Assembly (NCBI RefSeq): GCF_020283565.1
Contig: NC_060060.1
Location: 71,781,257-71,845,256 of the forward strand
Direction: 5' to 3'
Length of the DNA stretch: 64,000 bases
Source of the DNA: Trifolium pratense
Lineage: Eukaryota; Streptophyta; Magnoliopsida; Fabales; Fabaceae
Shown here: positions 45,423 through 56,303 of the stretch, piece by piece
Position numbering within the stretch: position 1 is the stretch's first letter
Layout: the number at the start of each line of letters is the position of its first letter
The notes under the pieces: generated by a model
What the model was told of the DNA's origin: nothing
Database searches by the model: none
Seen by the model: the letters and a program-made list of their open reading frames with translations, nothing else
Translations under genes and position numbers: made by a program

Positions 45423-48038
45423 ATGGCTGGTGCTTCGTCTTCTTCGTCAAAAAGGATTCCACCGTTTATGTTCAAAAATCTTCAGATCGTTGGGAACGAG
45501 ATGGAGTTTCCAGAATCTGAACTCACTTTTCTTTCTGAGAAGATGGTTGATTTCGACGGTCTACAAGCTAATGGGTTTGACGTTAAAAAGTACTTTATCA
45601 CTCAGGGTTGGGATAAGTACTTCGACATGCTTAATGGTCCTATATATCCAGATTTGCTGAAGAAATTCTGGATGAAAGCTAAGGTTTTTGACAAACATGA
45701 AGCCAAGAAGGAAGAACTTGCTGCAATTGAAAGGGATCCTAGTCTGAAAGGAAAAACTAGGAAGGAAATGGGTCTGTTGGAATTCACTGGTATACAGATT
45801 AGGTCAAATATCTGTGGGATGAATATGGCATTCTCGCCTATTCACTTCAATGCTTTACTTGGTTTGCCTAACTCTGGGATAGAGTTAGAAGCTTTTGAGA
45901 AGGATACCAGATACAGAGATGATCTTCTGCATCTCATCTGCACTGATTTTTCATTGAAAGGCAAAGTCAAAGGACTGACTGATGAATGCAGAGTTCTTTT
46001 CAAGATCATCTTAGCAGCTATCAGTCCAAGGGTTGGTGGGACTGATACAATCTCCTGGACTCATCGTCATTTGCTGTATTTCCTTCTGACAGGAAAGAAG
46101 GTGAATCTTGGAGACTACTTTTTTGAAAGGATATGTGAAGCAATCTTCGCTAGCAAATCTCAGAGGAAAACAACTATTGTTTATCCTAGGCTGCTATCAG
46201 ACCTTCTGCATCAAGGTCATGTTGTTCAGAACTTAAAGAAATTCCATCCAGAACTTGTGGAGAAGAAGTTCTCGCCTGAAATCATGCATGCCAGTTTCCT
46301 TACCAAGATGCGTCTTATTTCTACAAAGCTGGTTGCACCTCCACAAGAATTATCTGCTCGTCTTGAAGATCGTTTGTATGTGGATGGATATCCAGTTATT
46401 TCAGAAGCTGATGCTGAGCACATCATTCAGGACTATTTGGAAGTGCTCAGAGAAGAAGGATTCACTGTTGATAGGAGTATGATTCCTCCTGCTCCTGCAA
46501 ACATGTATAATCCTACAAGGAGACCTAAGAGAAAGGTTGTTTCTCAAGCTGATCAACCTAAGCCAGATCTCTTGGCTCAGAAGAGGATTAAGGTGGAGCA
46601 AGCTGATGCTGAAAAGAGAACCAAGAAGAAACATGAGGAAGTTGCAAACAAGGCTGCTGAAGGATCTTCCAAAGAGCCTATTGATGTTGAGGTAGACAGT
46701 TCATCTGAAGAAACCGAGACTCTTGCTACCAAACTTCGTAGAAGACAAGTTCCTGTTCCTAAAGGTAAGTCTTCTAAGTTTGTCTTTAATGAAGCTGAAA
46801 TTGGAATAGGTTATACAAAACCCCTTAGGACTATACTTCCTGAACCCACAATTATTCCAACCTCTGATAACCCTCTTTCTGAACTAGAAAAACATCTTAG
46901 CCCAGACCCCCTCAATAATCAAACCTTTACTCATAAATCTTCATCACCCCCTAAACCAAATTCACCTCAACCCCAATCACAAAAAGAAACACTTACCATT
47001 CCATCATCTGAACCAGAATCACATATTCCAATCACTAAACAACCCTCTCCACATAAATCTCCTGAACCATTCCCTGAACACATTTATCCTGAATCAACAT
47101 CTGATATCTCTTCCTCTGAATCAACTCCTGAACCATCTTCTGAACCTCAACCAAACCCAAGTGCTGAACATGCTTCTCCTGAGCGTATTCACACTTGTGC
47201 CCCCAAGCCTTCAGAAGCAGAAGTTGTTATTATTAACAATCCTGCTAATGAATCGCCAAACTTATCTACCATTCCTAATCTCTCACCCTCTTCATCTAAC
47301 CCTTTTGATAATCTATCCACTCAGCTTCATGATGACTTACTTAGGTTATCTAAGATAAAGGACAGGTTCTTAGCTTGCCCCTCTGATGTGGATTTAGAGG
47401 TGTCAAGTCTTAAGACAAAGATCTGCAAGGCTTTGGATGCTGTAGGTGAAGACATTAAGGCTGCTTTTGGTAAAAGAGATCTGGATGTGATAAGCTTTAT
47501 GAAGGACAGTTTGGCAAGGGCTGATTTGAAGAGATTGACTTCTTATAGTCATGAGGAATTTGAGCGTGCCAAACTTGAAGCCATTGCTGCTGCTGAACAG
47601 CGTTTGTCTGCTTTCAAGGTTTGCTGGATTGATTCCAAGCTTTTTCAGAGTCTTGAAGCTCACAGGGTTGAGAAGGAACGTCTGGAAGAAGCTGCTGCTA
47701 GAGTTGCCCAGTTGGCAAATGAGCTACATCAAGAGGATGCCCCAGAAGAGGATGTACTGAATGTACTGAATCAGGATGATGTCCTGATGATTGAGTATCA
47801 AGAGGAAGGTGAACCCTCATCTGATAAAGGCAAGGCACCTTTGGTTGAAGATCAAGCTCCTGTGGTTGTTGATCAGTTGCAGATCTTTCAAGAAGCTCTG
47901 AGGGAACAACAAGAAGGTTTGGAAAGGCAAAGGACAGCTCACCTCAATCTGGAATCTAAAGTGGATGGTCTTGTTTCCAACGTAGGGTCTCTGAATGACA
48001 AATTTGACCAGCTCTTAGCCTTTCTCAAGAAACCTTAG
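45423..48038 (+). CDS. SIRE extra 3' ORF (plant transposon protein domain, coiled-coil tail)
   Basis: 871 residues without stops from the ATG at 45423. The N-terminal ~330 residues look like the 'putative plant transposon protein' domain found in SIRE and Ogre-type elements (GWDKYFDMLNGPIYPDLLKK, NMAFSPIHFNALLGLP, SWTHRHLLYFLLTGKKVNLG). Then follow a nuclear-localisation-like basic stretch (RRPKRKVV), a Pro/Ser/Glu-rich linker and a C-terminal coiled coil (RLEEAAARVAQLANELHQED, QEALREQQEGLERQRTAHLN). I see no signal peptide or transmembrane helix, so an envelope role is not supported. The ATG is preceded by a leader-like CT/A-rich stretch and a TTTAAATAAAA motif (45292). Function unknown. Confidence 0.8.
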   Translation: MAGASSSSSKRIPPFMFKNLQIVGNEMEFPESELTFLSEKMVDFDGLQANGFDVKKYFITQGWDKYFDMLNGPIYPDLLKKFWMKAKVFDKHEAKKEELAAIERDPSLKGKTRKEMGLLEFTGIQIRSNICGMNMAFSPIHFNALLGLPNSGIELEAFEKDTRYRDDLLHLICTDFSLKGKVKGLTDECRVLFKIILAAISPRVGGTDTISWTHRHLLYFLLTGKKVNLGDYFFERICEAIFASKSQRKTTIVYPRLLSDLLHQGHVVQNLKKFHPELVEKKFSPEIMHASFLTKMRLISTKLVAPPQELSARLEDRLYVDGYPVISEADAEHIIQDYLEVLREEGFTVDRSMIPPAPANMYNPTRRPKRKVVSQADQPKPDLLAQKRIKVEQADAEKRTKKKHEEVANKAAEGSSKEPIDVEVDSSSEETETLATKLRRRQVPVPKGKSSKFVFNEAEIGIGYTKPLRTILPEPTIIPTSDNPLSELEKHLSPDPLNNQTFTHKSSSPPKPNSPQPQSQKETLTIPSSEPESHIPITKQPSPHKSPEPFPEHIYPESTSDISSSESTPEPSSEPQPNPSAEHASPERIHTCAPKPSEAEVVIINNPANESPNLSTIPNLSPSSSNPFDNLSTQLHDDLLRLSKIKDRFLACPSDVDLEVSSLKTKICKALDAVGEDIKAAFGKRDLDVISFMKDSLARADLKRLTSYSHEEFERAKLEAIAAAEQRLSAFKVCWIDSKLFQSLEAHRVEKERLEEAAARVAQLANELHQEDAPEEDVLNVLNQDDVLMIEYQEEGEPSSDKGKAPLVEDQAPVVVDQLQIFQEALREQQEGLERQRTAHLNLESKVDGLVSNVGSLNDKFDQLLAFLKKP

Positions 48039-48289
48039 GATTCTTTGCACTTTATTTTTTTTTGTTTTTATCTTCTGAACTTGTTATTCATATTTTTCTT
48101 TATTTTGTCTGAACAATTTCTTTTTGGATTTTCACTTAGTTATGTGGTTTGTTATATTTTTGTTTGTGCTCACTTTCTTTGATAAATAAGAACATAAGAA
48201 CACAAGATGCTTTTAAACGAAAATTTTTATTAATGATCTAACAATGTTGAGTACATTGGTAAAAAGAAAAAGAAAAAGACAACCTAATC

Positions 48290-48655
48290 CTAATCAGATG
48301 GATAATACTCAGAAGAAATCTCAGATTTCTCCTCAGCATCCTCTGATGAAATTTCTATGGGATCTGGGTTCTGCTCTTCTTCTTCTTCTTCTTGTTCTTC
48401 TTCTGGAACATAGCTAGCCAAGAACTCAACATAGTCAGCATCATCTTCATTCTCTTCAGCTTCCGAATCTGATGAGATGATTATAATCTCAGCATCTTGT
48501 GGTTTCTTGTCGTCTTCTTTATCTTTCTCATCTTTTTCGCGTTTTTCGTCTTCTTTCTTTCTTCGAAACTCTGCGATGCGTGAACTAAACCTTCTCATTC
48601 TTCTTGATCTTTCTTGATATACTCGTTTATTCTTGTTTTTATGTGAAGAATGCAT
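48290..48655 (-). CDS. Antisense ORF in the SIRE 3' region, basic head and acidic tail
   Basis: 121 residues on the minus strand, convergent with the extra ORF. The first half is strongly basic (HKNKNKRVYQERSRRMRRFS, RRKKEDEKREKDEKDKED). The second is acidic with SUMO-interaction-like patches (AEIIIISSDSEAEENEDDAD, EEEQEEEEEEQNPDPIEISS). A TATAAAAAGG motif (48678 down to 48669, minus strand) lies just upstream of its ATG, inside the retrotransposon. It could encode a regulator or chromatin-binding peptide, or be a compositional accident. No homologue recognised. Confidence 0.45.
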   Translation of the reverse strand: MHSSHKNKNKRVYQERSRRMRRFSSRIAEFRRKKEDEKREKDEKDKEDDKKPQDAEIIIISSDSEAEENEDDADYVEFLASYVPEEEQEEEEEEQNPDPIEISSEDAEEKSEISSEYYPSD

Positions 48656-49236
48656 GTTAACTCGTTCACCTTTTTATAAACCTTTGAGCGCGTTGTTTTT
48701 TGTTTTTGAAATAAATTCACCTTTGTAACAACCACTCTTCTTCTTTGACTGTCTTGGTTATATAAATTTTTTTTACTTTTTGATAATGACAAAAGGGGGA
48801 GTAGTTACGCATTAATTGATAAGTGATAAGTTTCAAAGCTGAAACCACGCTCACGCCTTTATCCATTAAGTTAAAAGTTGTTACTTTTAAGTTGTTTTAC
48901 GTATTTCAATGAGGAGACTAAGTTAGTTGAAACTGAAATAAATTCATAAGTAAGGATAAGTTAAGAGTGCAATCTTAACTTAGCCTTATGAGACTTAGGG
49001 GGAGAGCTTGCAAACCTCTCACTCTGAAGAAAGATATGAAATTTGTTTTATTTCAAATTATCTTAATCTTATACTAAATTAAAATATCATGGATATAACT
49101 TAAAGCTTTGGCTTTAAGAAGTATCAATCTTAGGGGGAGCTTGCAAACCTCATAAACCTAAGAGAAACATGATAAGTTAATTTAACAACAATTGTCAATT
49201 AATACTTATGTTTGTCATCATCAAAAAGGGGGAGAT

Positions 49237-50210
49237 TGTTGGAACAAAATTGATTTAAAAATGTTAGCCCCTAAATCTATAAAGGTTTTGATGATAACAA
49301 AGTATTAATAAACAATTGGAAGGACTAAAAATTTATTTTAAGTGCGCAGATATAAGCATCAGATAAGCTCTGAGTAAAGCTCAGAGGATGTGAATTCAGA
49401 AGTTCACAAGCGCTCAGAAGATGTTGGACTTCAGAAGTTACAACCTTCAGATGATGAAGTCTTCAGAACTTCTTGAGTGACTAAAGCTTCATCAACCTCT
49501 GAAGATCTTTTTGAAAGCTGTGAAGATTCCCTTTGCAAGTCAACTCTTCTACCAATGAAGAAAAGGACCTTTCAAGCCTGATCAGTTCAGCTACTCTCGT
49601 TCTGTCTGTCCTCACTTGAGAACGTGGGTCTTCAGACTTGTTAGCTGAATAAGGAAAGTCCACTCTGCAGTAGTCAAAGTATCTGAAACTCTTACTCAGT
49701 TTAGATACAAACAAACTGCATCAAGACAGACTGCTTGAAGACAAAAGATTATCAACTCCAACGGTTCTTTTTGCAACGACTCTTTTCTGGTGGTATATAT
49801 ACTAGAAGGATCAGTTGCATTAACATACATATATATATATATATATATATACAATTATTAAGGATTGAACGTGCGCTGAACAAACTCTGAATTCTGTGTA
49901 TACAAGCTCTGAACCTCTTATCAAGTGTTTTTGCACTTTAGTCAAATACTCTGTACTCTTATTTGCTCTCTTTAGGTTCTTCTAAGAGCATTTGTATATT
50001 TTCATATACTTTACTATTACTTGAGGAAACTTAAGCTTGTGTGCTTAAGTGTGAAGTCTTAAGCTTGTGTGCTTGAGCATTGTTGAGAAGTCTCTTGCTT
50101 GTGTGCTTGAGCAGGTGTAATCTTGTGTGATTATAGTGAAATCCCTTGGAAGTGCAAGGGGACTGGACTACTCTCGTTTTGTGAGAGGAACCAGTATAAA
50201 TTGCTTGTGT

Positions 50211-50250
<40 letters not shown>

Positions 50251-50366
50251 CTTGTTTTATTGTGTTATTTATCCGCTGCTGTTGTAGTTAAGTTAAGAAC
50301 TTGAAAAAGTTTTAAACTTGACTAAAACACAATTCAACCCCCCCTTCTTGTGTTTTCACACCTTCA
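49237..50366 (+). repeat. SIRE 3' LTR
   Basis: 1130 bp, preceded by the purine tract AAAAAGGGGGAGAT (49223-49236). By eye it matches the 5'LTR except for a shorter (TA)n tract, a 3-bp gap near 49959 and a slightly longer (CT)n tract. Confidence 0.93.
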
Positions 50367-50371
50367 AAAGT

Positions 50372-52270
50372 GAGTTAAACAAAATTGATTTATGTTTGGA
50401 TACATTAACGTAAAAATAAAGGGTATTTATAAAAAATATCAATTCTTTTTCCATTATTTTTGTTTGACAAAATTCTTTTTCCAATTTTAAAAAACTACAA
50501 TTTAATAAACTGCATAATAAATAATTTAAAAAGTGATATAAGCATTACATGAGACATTGAAATGTGTAAGATGTTTTTTTTTAATAGATTTTAATATTGT
50601 TGAAGGTGTTATAGTATGAGAATATATATAACTTTCTAAATCATATGTGATAATAACTTTTCAAATCTCACACGATAATTATTCTCTAAATTTATGATCC
50701 GGTAGAAAAAAATCATTGATCACGAAAGACATAAAAATATTTCGTGATGAATAATATAGTCAACAATAATTTTGATATGATATACTTTTAAAATTGATGG
50801 TGCTTATCAATTATTGCACATAATTTTAATCACAATTGGTATACTTGCCACAGTGGTTGTAAATATTGCCTTGCACTGAAGGGTTGCGGGTTCTAATCCT
50901 ATTCAAGACAAAATCGTATTATTTTTTTAATAAAAATTGCATGATAAAATGGAGGGAAAACAGGGAAAACAAATTAGGGTTTAGGGTTTGCTTATGTATA
51001 CAAGCTTATAATATAAAAGATAGGGACTTAATTGCAATATTAATAGATATGAGAATACATGATAAGTACCACATAAATACTATGTACCATATAATTCAAA
51101 GTGTCATTGATTGAGTCAATATTGCTTTCTCATTGGTTAGATTTAGGACTGCACCAATAAAGTCCAAATCAAGAATGCACCATAGAATTTTCCGTTTGAT
51201 ATTGCACACCCAAGAGAAATGAGATATAAGCTTCAAGATTTATCCACCTGCGAACAGTATGATTAGTTTTTTTTTTTTTGACAGTTACAGTATGATTAGT
51301 TGTTACATTTATCTTTGAATGTATTAAAACTATAAGCATATTAACAAAAAAATAATGAATTATAAATTTAATAGTTAATTGTATGTTTTGTTTGTTACAT
51401 TTATTTTAGATGTTCAATTAGTCATCTACGTTTAAAAAGTTTTAAATAGAAATTCTTCCTTTTGTCTAAAGGAAATATTTATGTCGCACCCTCATAAGTC
51501 ATAAGTTATCACGCATGCAATCATGTTAGCCACATGGTCAATTTAGACGGAAATTTGACTAAAACGACTAATTTATCACAACATATATATGCTCATATGG
51601 TCATTTACCAAATAACTTGACATTGTATTGTATGCTTATATATGTGACAATTACAAAAATGATTACATGATTGTCAAATGTTAACCGAGAGAATCTATAT
51701 TTGTGTGAACAAAGTTCCCTAAAATAACATTTTTTAGACGGAGGATCATTAAATTAAAATAATAATCTGTTACAAAATTAATAGGATAAATAAAAGCAGG
51801 TCCATTGTTTACAAATTTAGAGAACTAGGCGATGTTGAAGCCATCGAAGCCACGTGGATAATTTCTTCTTGTATCATACTATAATGTCTTCTCTGCACCT
51901 AGATCTAAACAAATCACAGATTCTATTATCTGCAATAATCTATTTGAGTTATCTTCCCTTCTGACTATTAATCCACATACTATAAGTTGGTTTGGACAAT
52001 GAAATTGTCTGAAAGGTCAGTTTATTCTTTTGGTTTTGATTTCTTTCTTCTACCTTTCTACAACTATTTAAATGTAAAATTAACAGTTAATTTAATTTTA
52101 GTAAGTAATTTTATTGTGGTAAGCCACAATCTCTCCTTGATTGCTAACTCATTATATATTTCATCTTCTTCTGATTGGTTTTCATGCAGGTATTAGTTTT
52201 TATTTATATGATGATAAATGATATAAACAACATTACTATAATTAAGGACACGTGAGATTTTGAAAACAAC
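50372..52270. other. Right part of the nest, and promoter/leader of the CAX gene
   Basis: No gene. To 51026 it is probably Helitron DNA, from 51027 to 51194 the right end of the host TIR element. 50838-50925 has a tRNA-like look (GGGTTGCGGGTTCTAATCC). From about 51850 the promoter and leader of the CAX gene are expected. A leader exon/intron is possible but not fixed. Confidence 0.4.
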
Positions 52271-55200
52271 ATGAAGAGGGCTATCTCGGTACGTCGTAAC
52301 AATTCTATGATTGCTCACTTACATGCATTCTATGTTTACGTCTAATTCTCTCTATTTGTCAAAAGAAATCGATAGTTTGTTATAGTTTTGTGTTATATAA
52401 AGACTCAATGTATATCGCTAATTCAAGAAGTATATGTTTTTTTGGTTAAGAAGCCTAGTCGCTAGAAAAAAGTATATGTTTTTATACACACAAAATTATA
52501 ATAATCAAGTGATTTATATCTATTAATCAATAATACACATGTTGAAGTGATTTATATCAACGCACTTGTTACTTGTGCAGGTGGGATCTTTAGAGGGGCG
52601 AGTTGTGATAGAACTCGAAAACGCGAGCCTACTTACTCCTTCTTCATTTCCCATAAAAAATGTATCGTTTGAAGCAGATTCACCAATTGATCATGAATGT
52701 GAGAATTTCTCACTAGATGTAATAAAATTAAGAAGTAAGGTGCTTAGCAGCATAAAAGTTGTAGTCCTCTCAACCAAGATAAACTTACTCTTGCCTTTTG
52801 GTCCCATGGCAATTTTGGTAGATAAATTGTATCATAGTCATGTAAGTTTCTTTAATCATTTGAAGATTGCTAAATATTGATTCCATTGTGAATCATGTAA
52901 CTTTTCATTTCTTCAAATATGTTTCAGGGTTGGGTCTTTCTCTTCAGCTTATTAGGCATTATACCCTTGGCAGAGCGATTAGGCTATACAACGGAGTAAG
53001 TTATCCTAAAGTTCATTTATTAGATTAACTTTGAAAACTAAAATTTTGCTAGTTAGGATCACGATGAGCGGCTAAACTTCCCCTTAAGAGATTTAACATT
53101 ACTGCATTCCTAGGACTGAAAAATGTGATTATTTTATTTTTTCATTGTTCTTTTGGTATGCAAGCTCTAATAAAAACTATCATGTGATGTTTCATACAAC
53201 ATGTTCAAATTCAAATGGAATTTGATAGAAACTTTGTTTAAGAATTTGATTATAATGGAATTTTTATCTTCCTTTGATGCAGGCAACTAGCTTTCTTTAC
53301 TGGACCGGCAGGTAATTTTATCTTTCCTTTCTTCAATTACATCATAATTCTTATAAAGTAGCGCACATATGTTTTATTGTTTTCGTTCTCCACCACTATC
53401 TATATATAGCGCGCATATGTTTAATTACTTCATTTCCGATATGACTTTTCAGTTGGTGGTCTTTTATATGCGACATTTGGAAATGCAACCGAGTTAATTA
53501 TATCAATTCATGCCCTCAAAAGTGGCTTGATTCGTCTTGTTCAACAATCGCTACTAGGTTCAATTTTGTCTAACCTGTTGCTGGTGCTCGGATGTGCATT
53601 CTTTGCTGGTGGATTAGTATTTCATAAGAGAGAACAAGTATTTAACCATGTATGGTTTTGTTCTATTAACTTCTTGTATATGTTTCATGCGTTGTGTGTG
53701 TGACAATATAGCAGAAATTAACCTTAAATGATCATCAGGCAGATGCTGGTGTGGATTTCGGATTATTATTGATGGCGGTAATGGGACTGTTATTTCCAGC
53801 AGTTCTTCATGCTACACAAACAGAATCTGAATATGGGAAATCTCAGTTATCTCTTTCAAGATTTACGAGTTGCATTATGCTTGTGGCGTATGCTTCCTAT
53901 ATAGTGTTTCAAGTGAAGAATCTGAATAATTTACAAGTTCCAGTTGATGAGGTTAAGCCTTAATAGTTCTTTATAAGCAGAAAACACAAATATTAATTGA
54001 AAAGTATGAAAATTGTACTCATATTAATTCTGATCTATAATTGTTTTTAGGACAAGAGTTTCAATGAAGATACATCAAATGATGAAGAAGCTCCTGAGAT
54101 TTCAATGTGGGAATCAATGATATGGATTTCAATCTTAACAGGAGGTATATCTATCCTGTCAGAATACTTGGTTAACACCATAGAGGTAAACTAAATTCTT
54201 AGAAATATTATGTCTTATCTTTGAGCATATATCTTTCCCTCTGCGTGCAACTGCAGAGGCTAATCCCTCAAGCCTCGTGGGATCCAAATGGAAGGCAAAC
54301 TCTCCCTAAGAGTTTCAACGCTGCTGCATGCCCAAACTAGGGACCCAAATAGAGCATATATTTTATATTTGATTATATTTTTTCTGTGTTTTTATTTTCA
54401 CGTCTTTTAGGTAACAAGTTATAATTGTTTTACTTAATAAGAATAAGACCATTATGTTCTTATGGTCTGAGTTATTGATATAACATATACAATATTTTCA
54501 GGGGGCATCAAAAGAGTTTGAAATGCCTGTGTCATTTCTTAGTGTTATTCTTCTTCCAGTAATTGGAAACGCTGCAGAACATGTTGGAGCTGTTATGTTT
54601 GCTGTCAAAGACAAACTTGTAAGTATTATCTTTAACTAGTGATCATGTAATACATTATTATAAAATGTGATAAATTTAATTTGTATGAGCTAGAGTGTAA
54701 TTTTCCTTTACACCTTTAAACTGGCTCTGTAGGACATATCGCTGGGCGTGGCCGTAGGATCTTCAATACAAATATCAATGTTTGTGGTAAGATTTTTCTC
54801 AATGAAATTTGCTGTTTTGTAATGAAGCAGACTTAAACACAAATGTGATTTAGCTTATAGAACAGTAATGGAATGGAACGTTTCAAAGATACAGATTTTA
54901 TTTAGAATAATATTGAGAAAATGTTATTAAGTGACTGAGGAAAACTCTACTAATCATCTGGTTATTACTGCATTCACTGCAGATTCCATTTTGTGTGGTT
55001 GCTGGATGGATGATCGATTGTCCTATGGACTTGAATTTTCAGCCTTTCGAGACAACTTCACTTTTCATGTCAGTTATCATAGTCGCCTTCATGTTGCAAG
55101 TAAGTAATTCTTGGTTAGACTTTACTTACCTCACAGGCGAACTCTGGATTACCAGGGTCCTCTTCCCTAGGAAACCAGAGGGTTAATTCAAAAAAACCAT

Positions 55201-55560
55201 CAACTACTGAGTTTGTTAAGTATACTGCGCTATTTGTTTTTTCTTTTGTCTTATGTGAAGTACCTATATCTGCATGGATTTAATCTTTACTTGAACTTCA
55301 TTTCAAAATATAGAATAGAACTTCAAACTACTTCAAAGGGATGGTGCTCATTCTTTGCTATTTGATAGTTTCTGCAAGTTTTTTTGAACACATTGATCCT
55401 ATGTCAGTTGGTAAGTTATGAAAGCCTTCCTCCATCTTAAATAGAAAATGTGAATTCAATTATATATATGGTCTTTATAAAGCCAAAATTCATAGTGTTT
55501 CATTACTCATTCCAAATCTGATTTATTTTTTCAGAAGATAATCCCTCAACTGCTGGTTAG
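52271..55560 (+). CDS. CAX: Vacuolar cation/proton exchanger (CAX family), twelve coding exons
   Basis: It exchanges protons for Ca2+ (or other cations) across the tonoplast. Exons 52271-52288, 52581-52841, 52928-52995, 53283-53311, 53453-53649, 53739-53951, 54051-54185, 54502-54618, 54733-54786, 54983-55099, 55314-55410 and 55535-55560 give 443 residues in one frame, the usual CAX length. Both alpha-repeat ion-binding motifs are present ([14 protein letters not shown] and [17 protein letters not shown]), with [15 protein letters not shown] and [18 protein letters not shown]. An acidic loop ([18 protein letters not shown]) separates the halves, as in the family. The first coding exon is only 18 nt (MKRAIS) and is the least certain part. 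It resembles CAX1/3-type proteins but has diverged ([10 protein letters not shown]-terminus), so the cation cannot be told. Confidence 0.92.
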
Positions 55561-56303
55561 CTAAGCTAACATCAAGATCTCTTATTTTATGTTCCCCTTT
55601 CTGAAACCAAGGATTGCACTTGTGTGTCTATGTGGTAAAAGACCAAGTTAAAGAACCCTATAGTCCAGGGGATAAAGTGCGAATAAAATATGTATATCTA
55701 ATAGAGGAAATGTTATCACAAATTAAGAAGCTCCTGTATATTGTTACAGCATACTCATTTAAATATTGGTATACTCTTAAATTGATCCCACCAGTTTAGG
55801 CTATTTTGCACAATTGAGTTTTTGACTATGTATGTACCTTTGAATTCTTCAGTTCATTCTTTCTATGTACCACTTCAAATACTGGAGATCAATATTCACA
55901 TGTTATTCATGATGATTTTGCAACTTGATAGACTGTTATTATGGTTGGATAAATGAAAAATAATAATCATATTTTTAGTGTTATAGTTTAGGTTTAATTT
56001 GATTTCCCTGACATTGGAAGTTTATGCAATGCATTCTTAGGCAAGTTATAAACGTTGGCACTATAATACAAGAAAGTAATTGATAACTATTCATGCATAT
56101 ATGGAATAAGATGATTAGGAAACTGTTAATCATTGTTTTATTCCATATAGGAAATTTACAAACATTCTGCTAATCATCTTTAAGCTATTCCAAACACCTC
56201 CTAAATCTATTTAACATCTTAAAAGATTTAATACAGCAATTGATAAAAGAAAACATCAAGGAATAAGAATAAGGTGTCTCAGAAGTCAGGGTAAGTGACA
56301 GAA
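55561..56303. other. Convergent 3' region between CAX and INO80C genes
   Basis: Contains the 3'UTRs of both genes. The ORF at 55614-55799 has no recognisable content. Confidence 0.5.

Larger units (their letters stand above)
38198..50366 (+). mobile_element. SIRE-type Ty1/copia LTR retrotransposon, nearly complete and young
   Basis: The 12,169-bp element has the perfect target duplication AAAGT (38193-38197 and 50367-50371). Order: 5'LTR 38198-39342, PBS TGGTATCTAGAGC (39345), gag 39413-41806, pol 41809-44967 (protease, integrase, RT, RNase H), a long extra ORF 45423-48038, an antisense ORF 48655-48290, several purine tracts, 3'LTR 49237-50366. LTRs of over 1 kb and an extra ORF after pol are marks of the SIRE lineage. 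The LTRs look nearly identical apart from microsatellite length and a 3-bp gap, which implies a recent insertion. Confidence 0.93.
35333..51026 (-). mobile_element. Decayed Helitron with PIF1-like helicase, interrupted by four insertions
   Basis: On the minus strand the 3' terminus is a GC hairpin (ACCCGTGC-ACC-GCACGAGT) about a dozen bases before CTAG (35336-35333), with T as the next base, exactly the Helitron 3' rule (hairpin, CTRR, insertion next to T). Upstream on the same strand lies a PIF1-like helicase in pieces (37971-35496). No Rep/HUH domain was seen. The 5' TC end is not certain; 51026 (TCCCTATCTTTTATATTATA on minus) is the best candidate, but the base before it is G rather than the usual A. 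The SIRE element 38198-50366 is inserted inside. Confidence 0.6.
34700..51194. mobile_element. TIR DNA transposon (host of the nest), about 0.8 kb without insertions
   Basis: The left end GGGAGATTCTATGGTGCAGT and the right end (read inward on the minus strand) CGGAAAATTCTATGGTGCAT start inverted repeats of about 70 bp. Both continue through a TTGGTGCAGTC motif and ACCAAT. The perfect 8-bp repeat TTTGATAT abuts both ends (34692-34699 and 51195-51202). An 8-bp duplication fits hAT or Mutator-like elements. Subtracting the nested insertions leaves 34700-35332 and about 51027-51194, which contain no transposase, so the host element was small and non-autonomous. Confidence 0.75.

Noticed and set aside
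45423..48038. Retroviral-type envelope gene
   Set aside because: No signal peptide, transmembrane helix or cleavage region; the N-terminal domain looks transposon-type.
50838..50925. tRNA- or SINE-like text with GGGTTCTAATCC
   Set aside because: No complete cloverleaf and no convincing target duplication.
55614..55799. 61-residue ORF after CAX
   Set aside because: Located in the 3'UTR or intergenic region, no homology and no start context.
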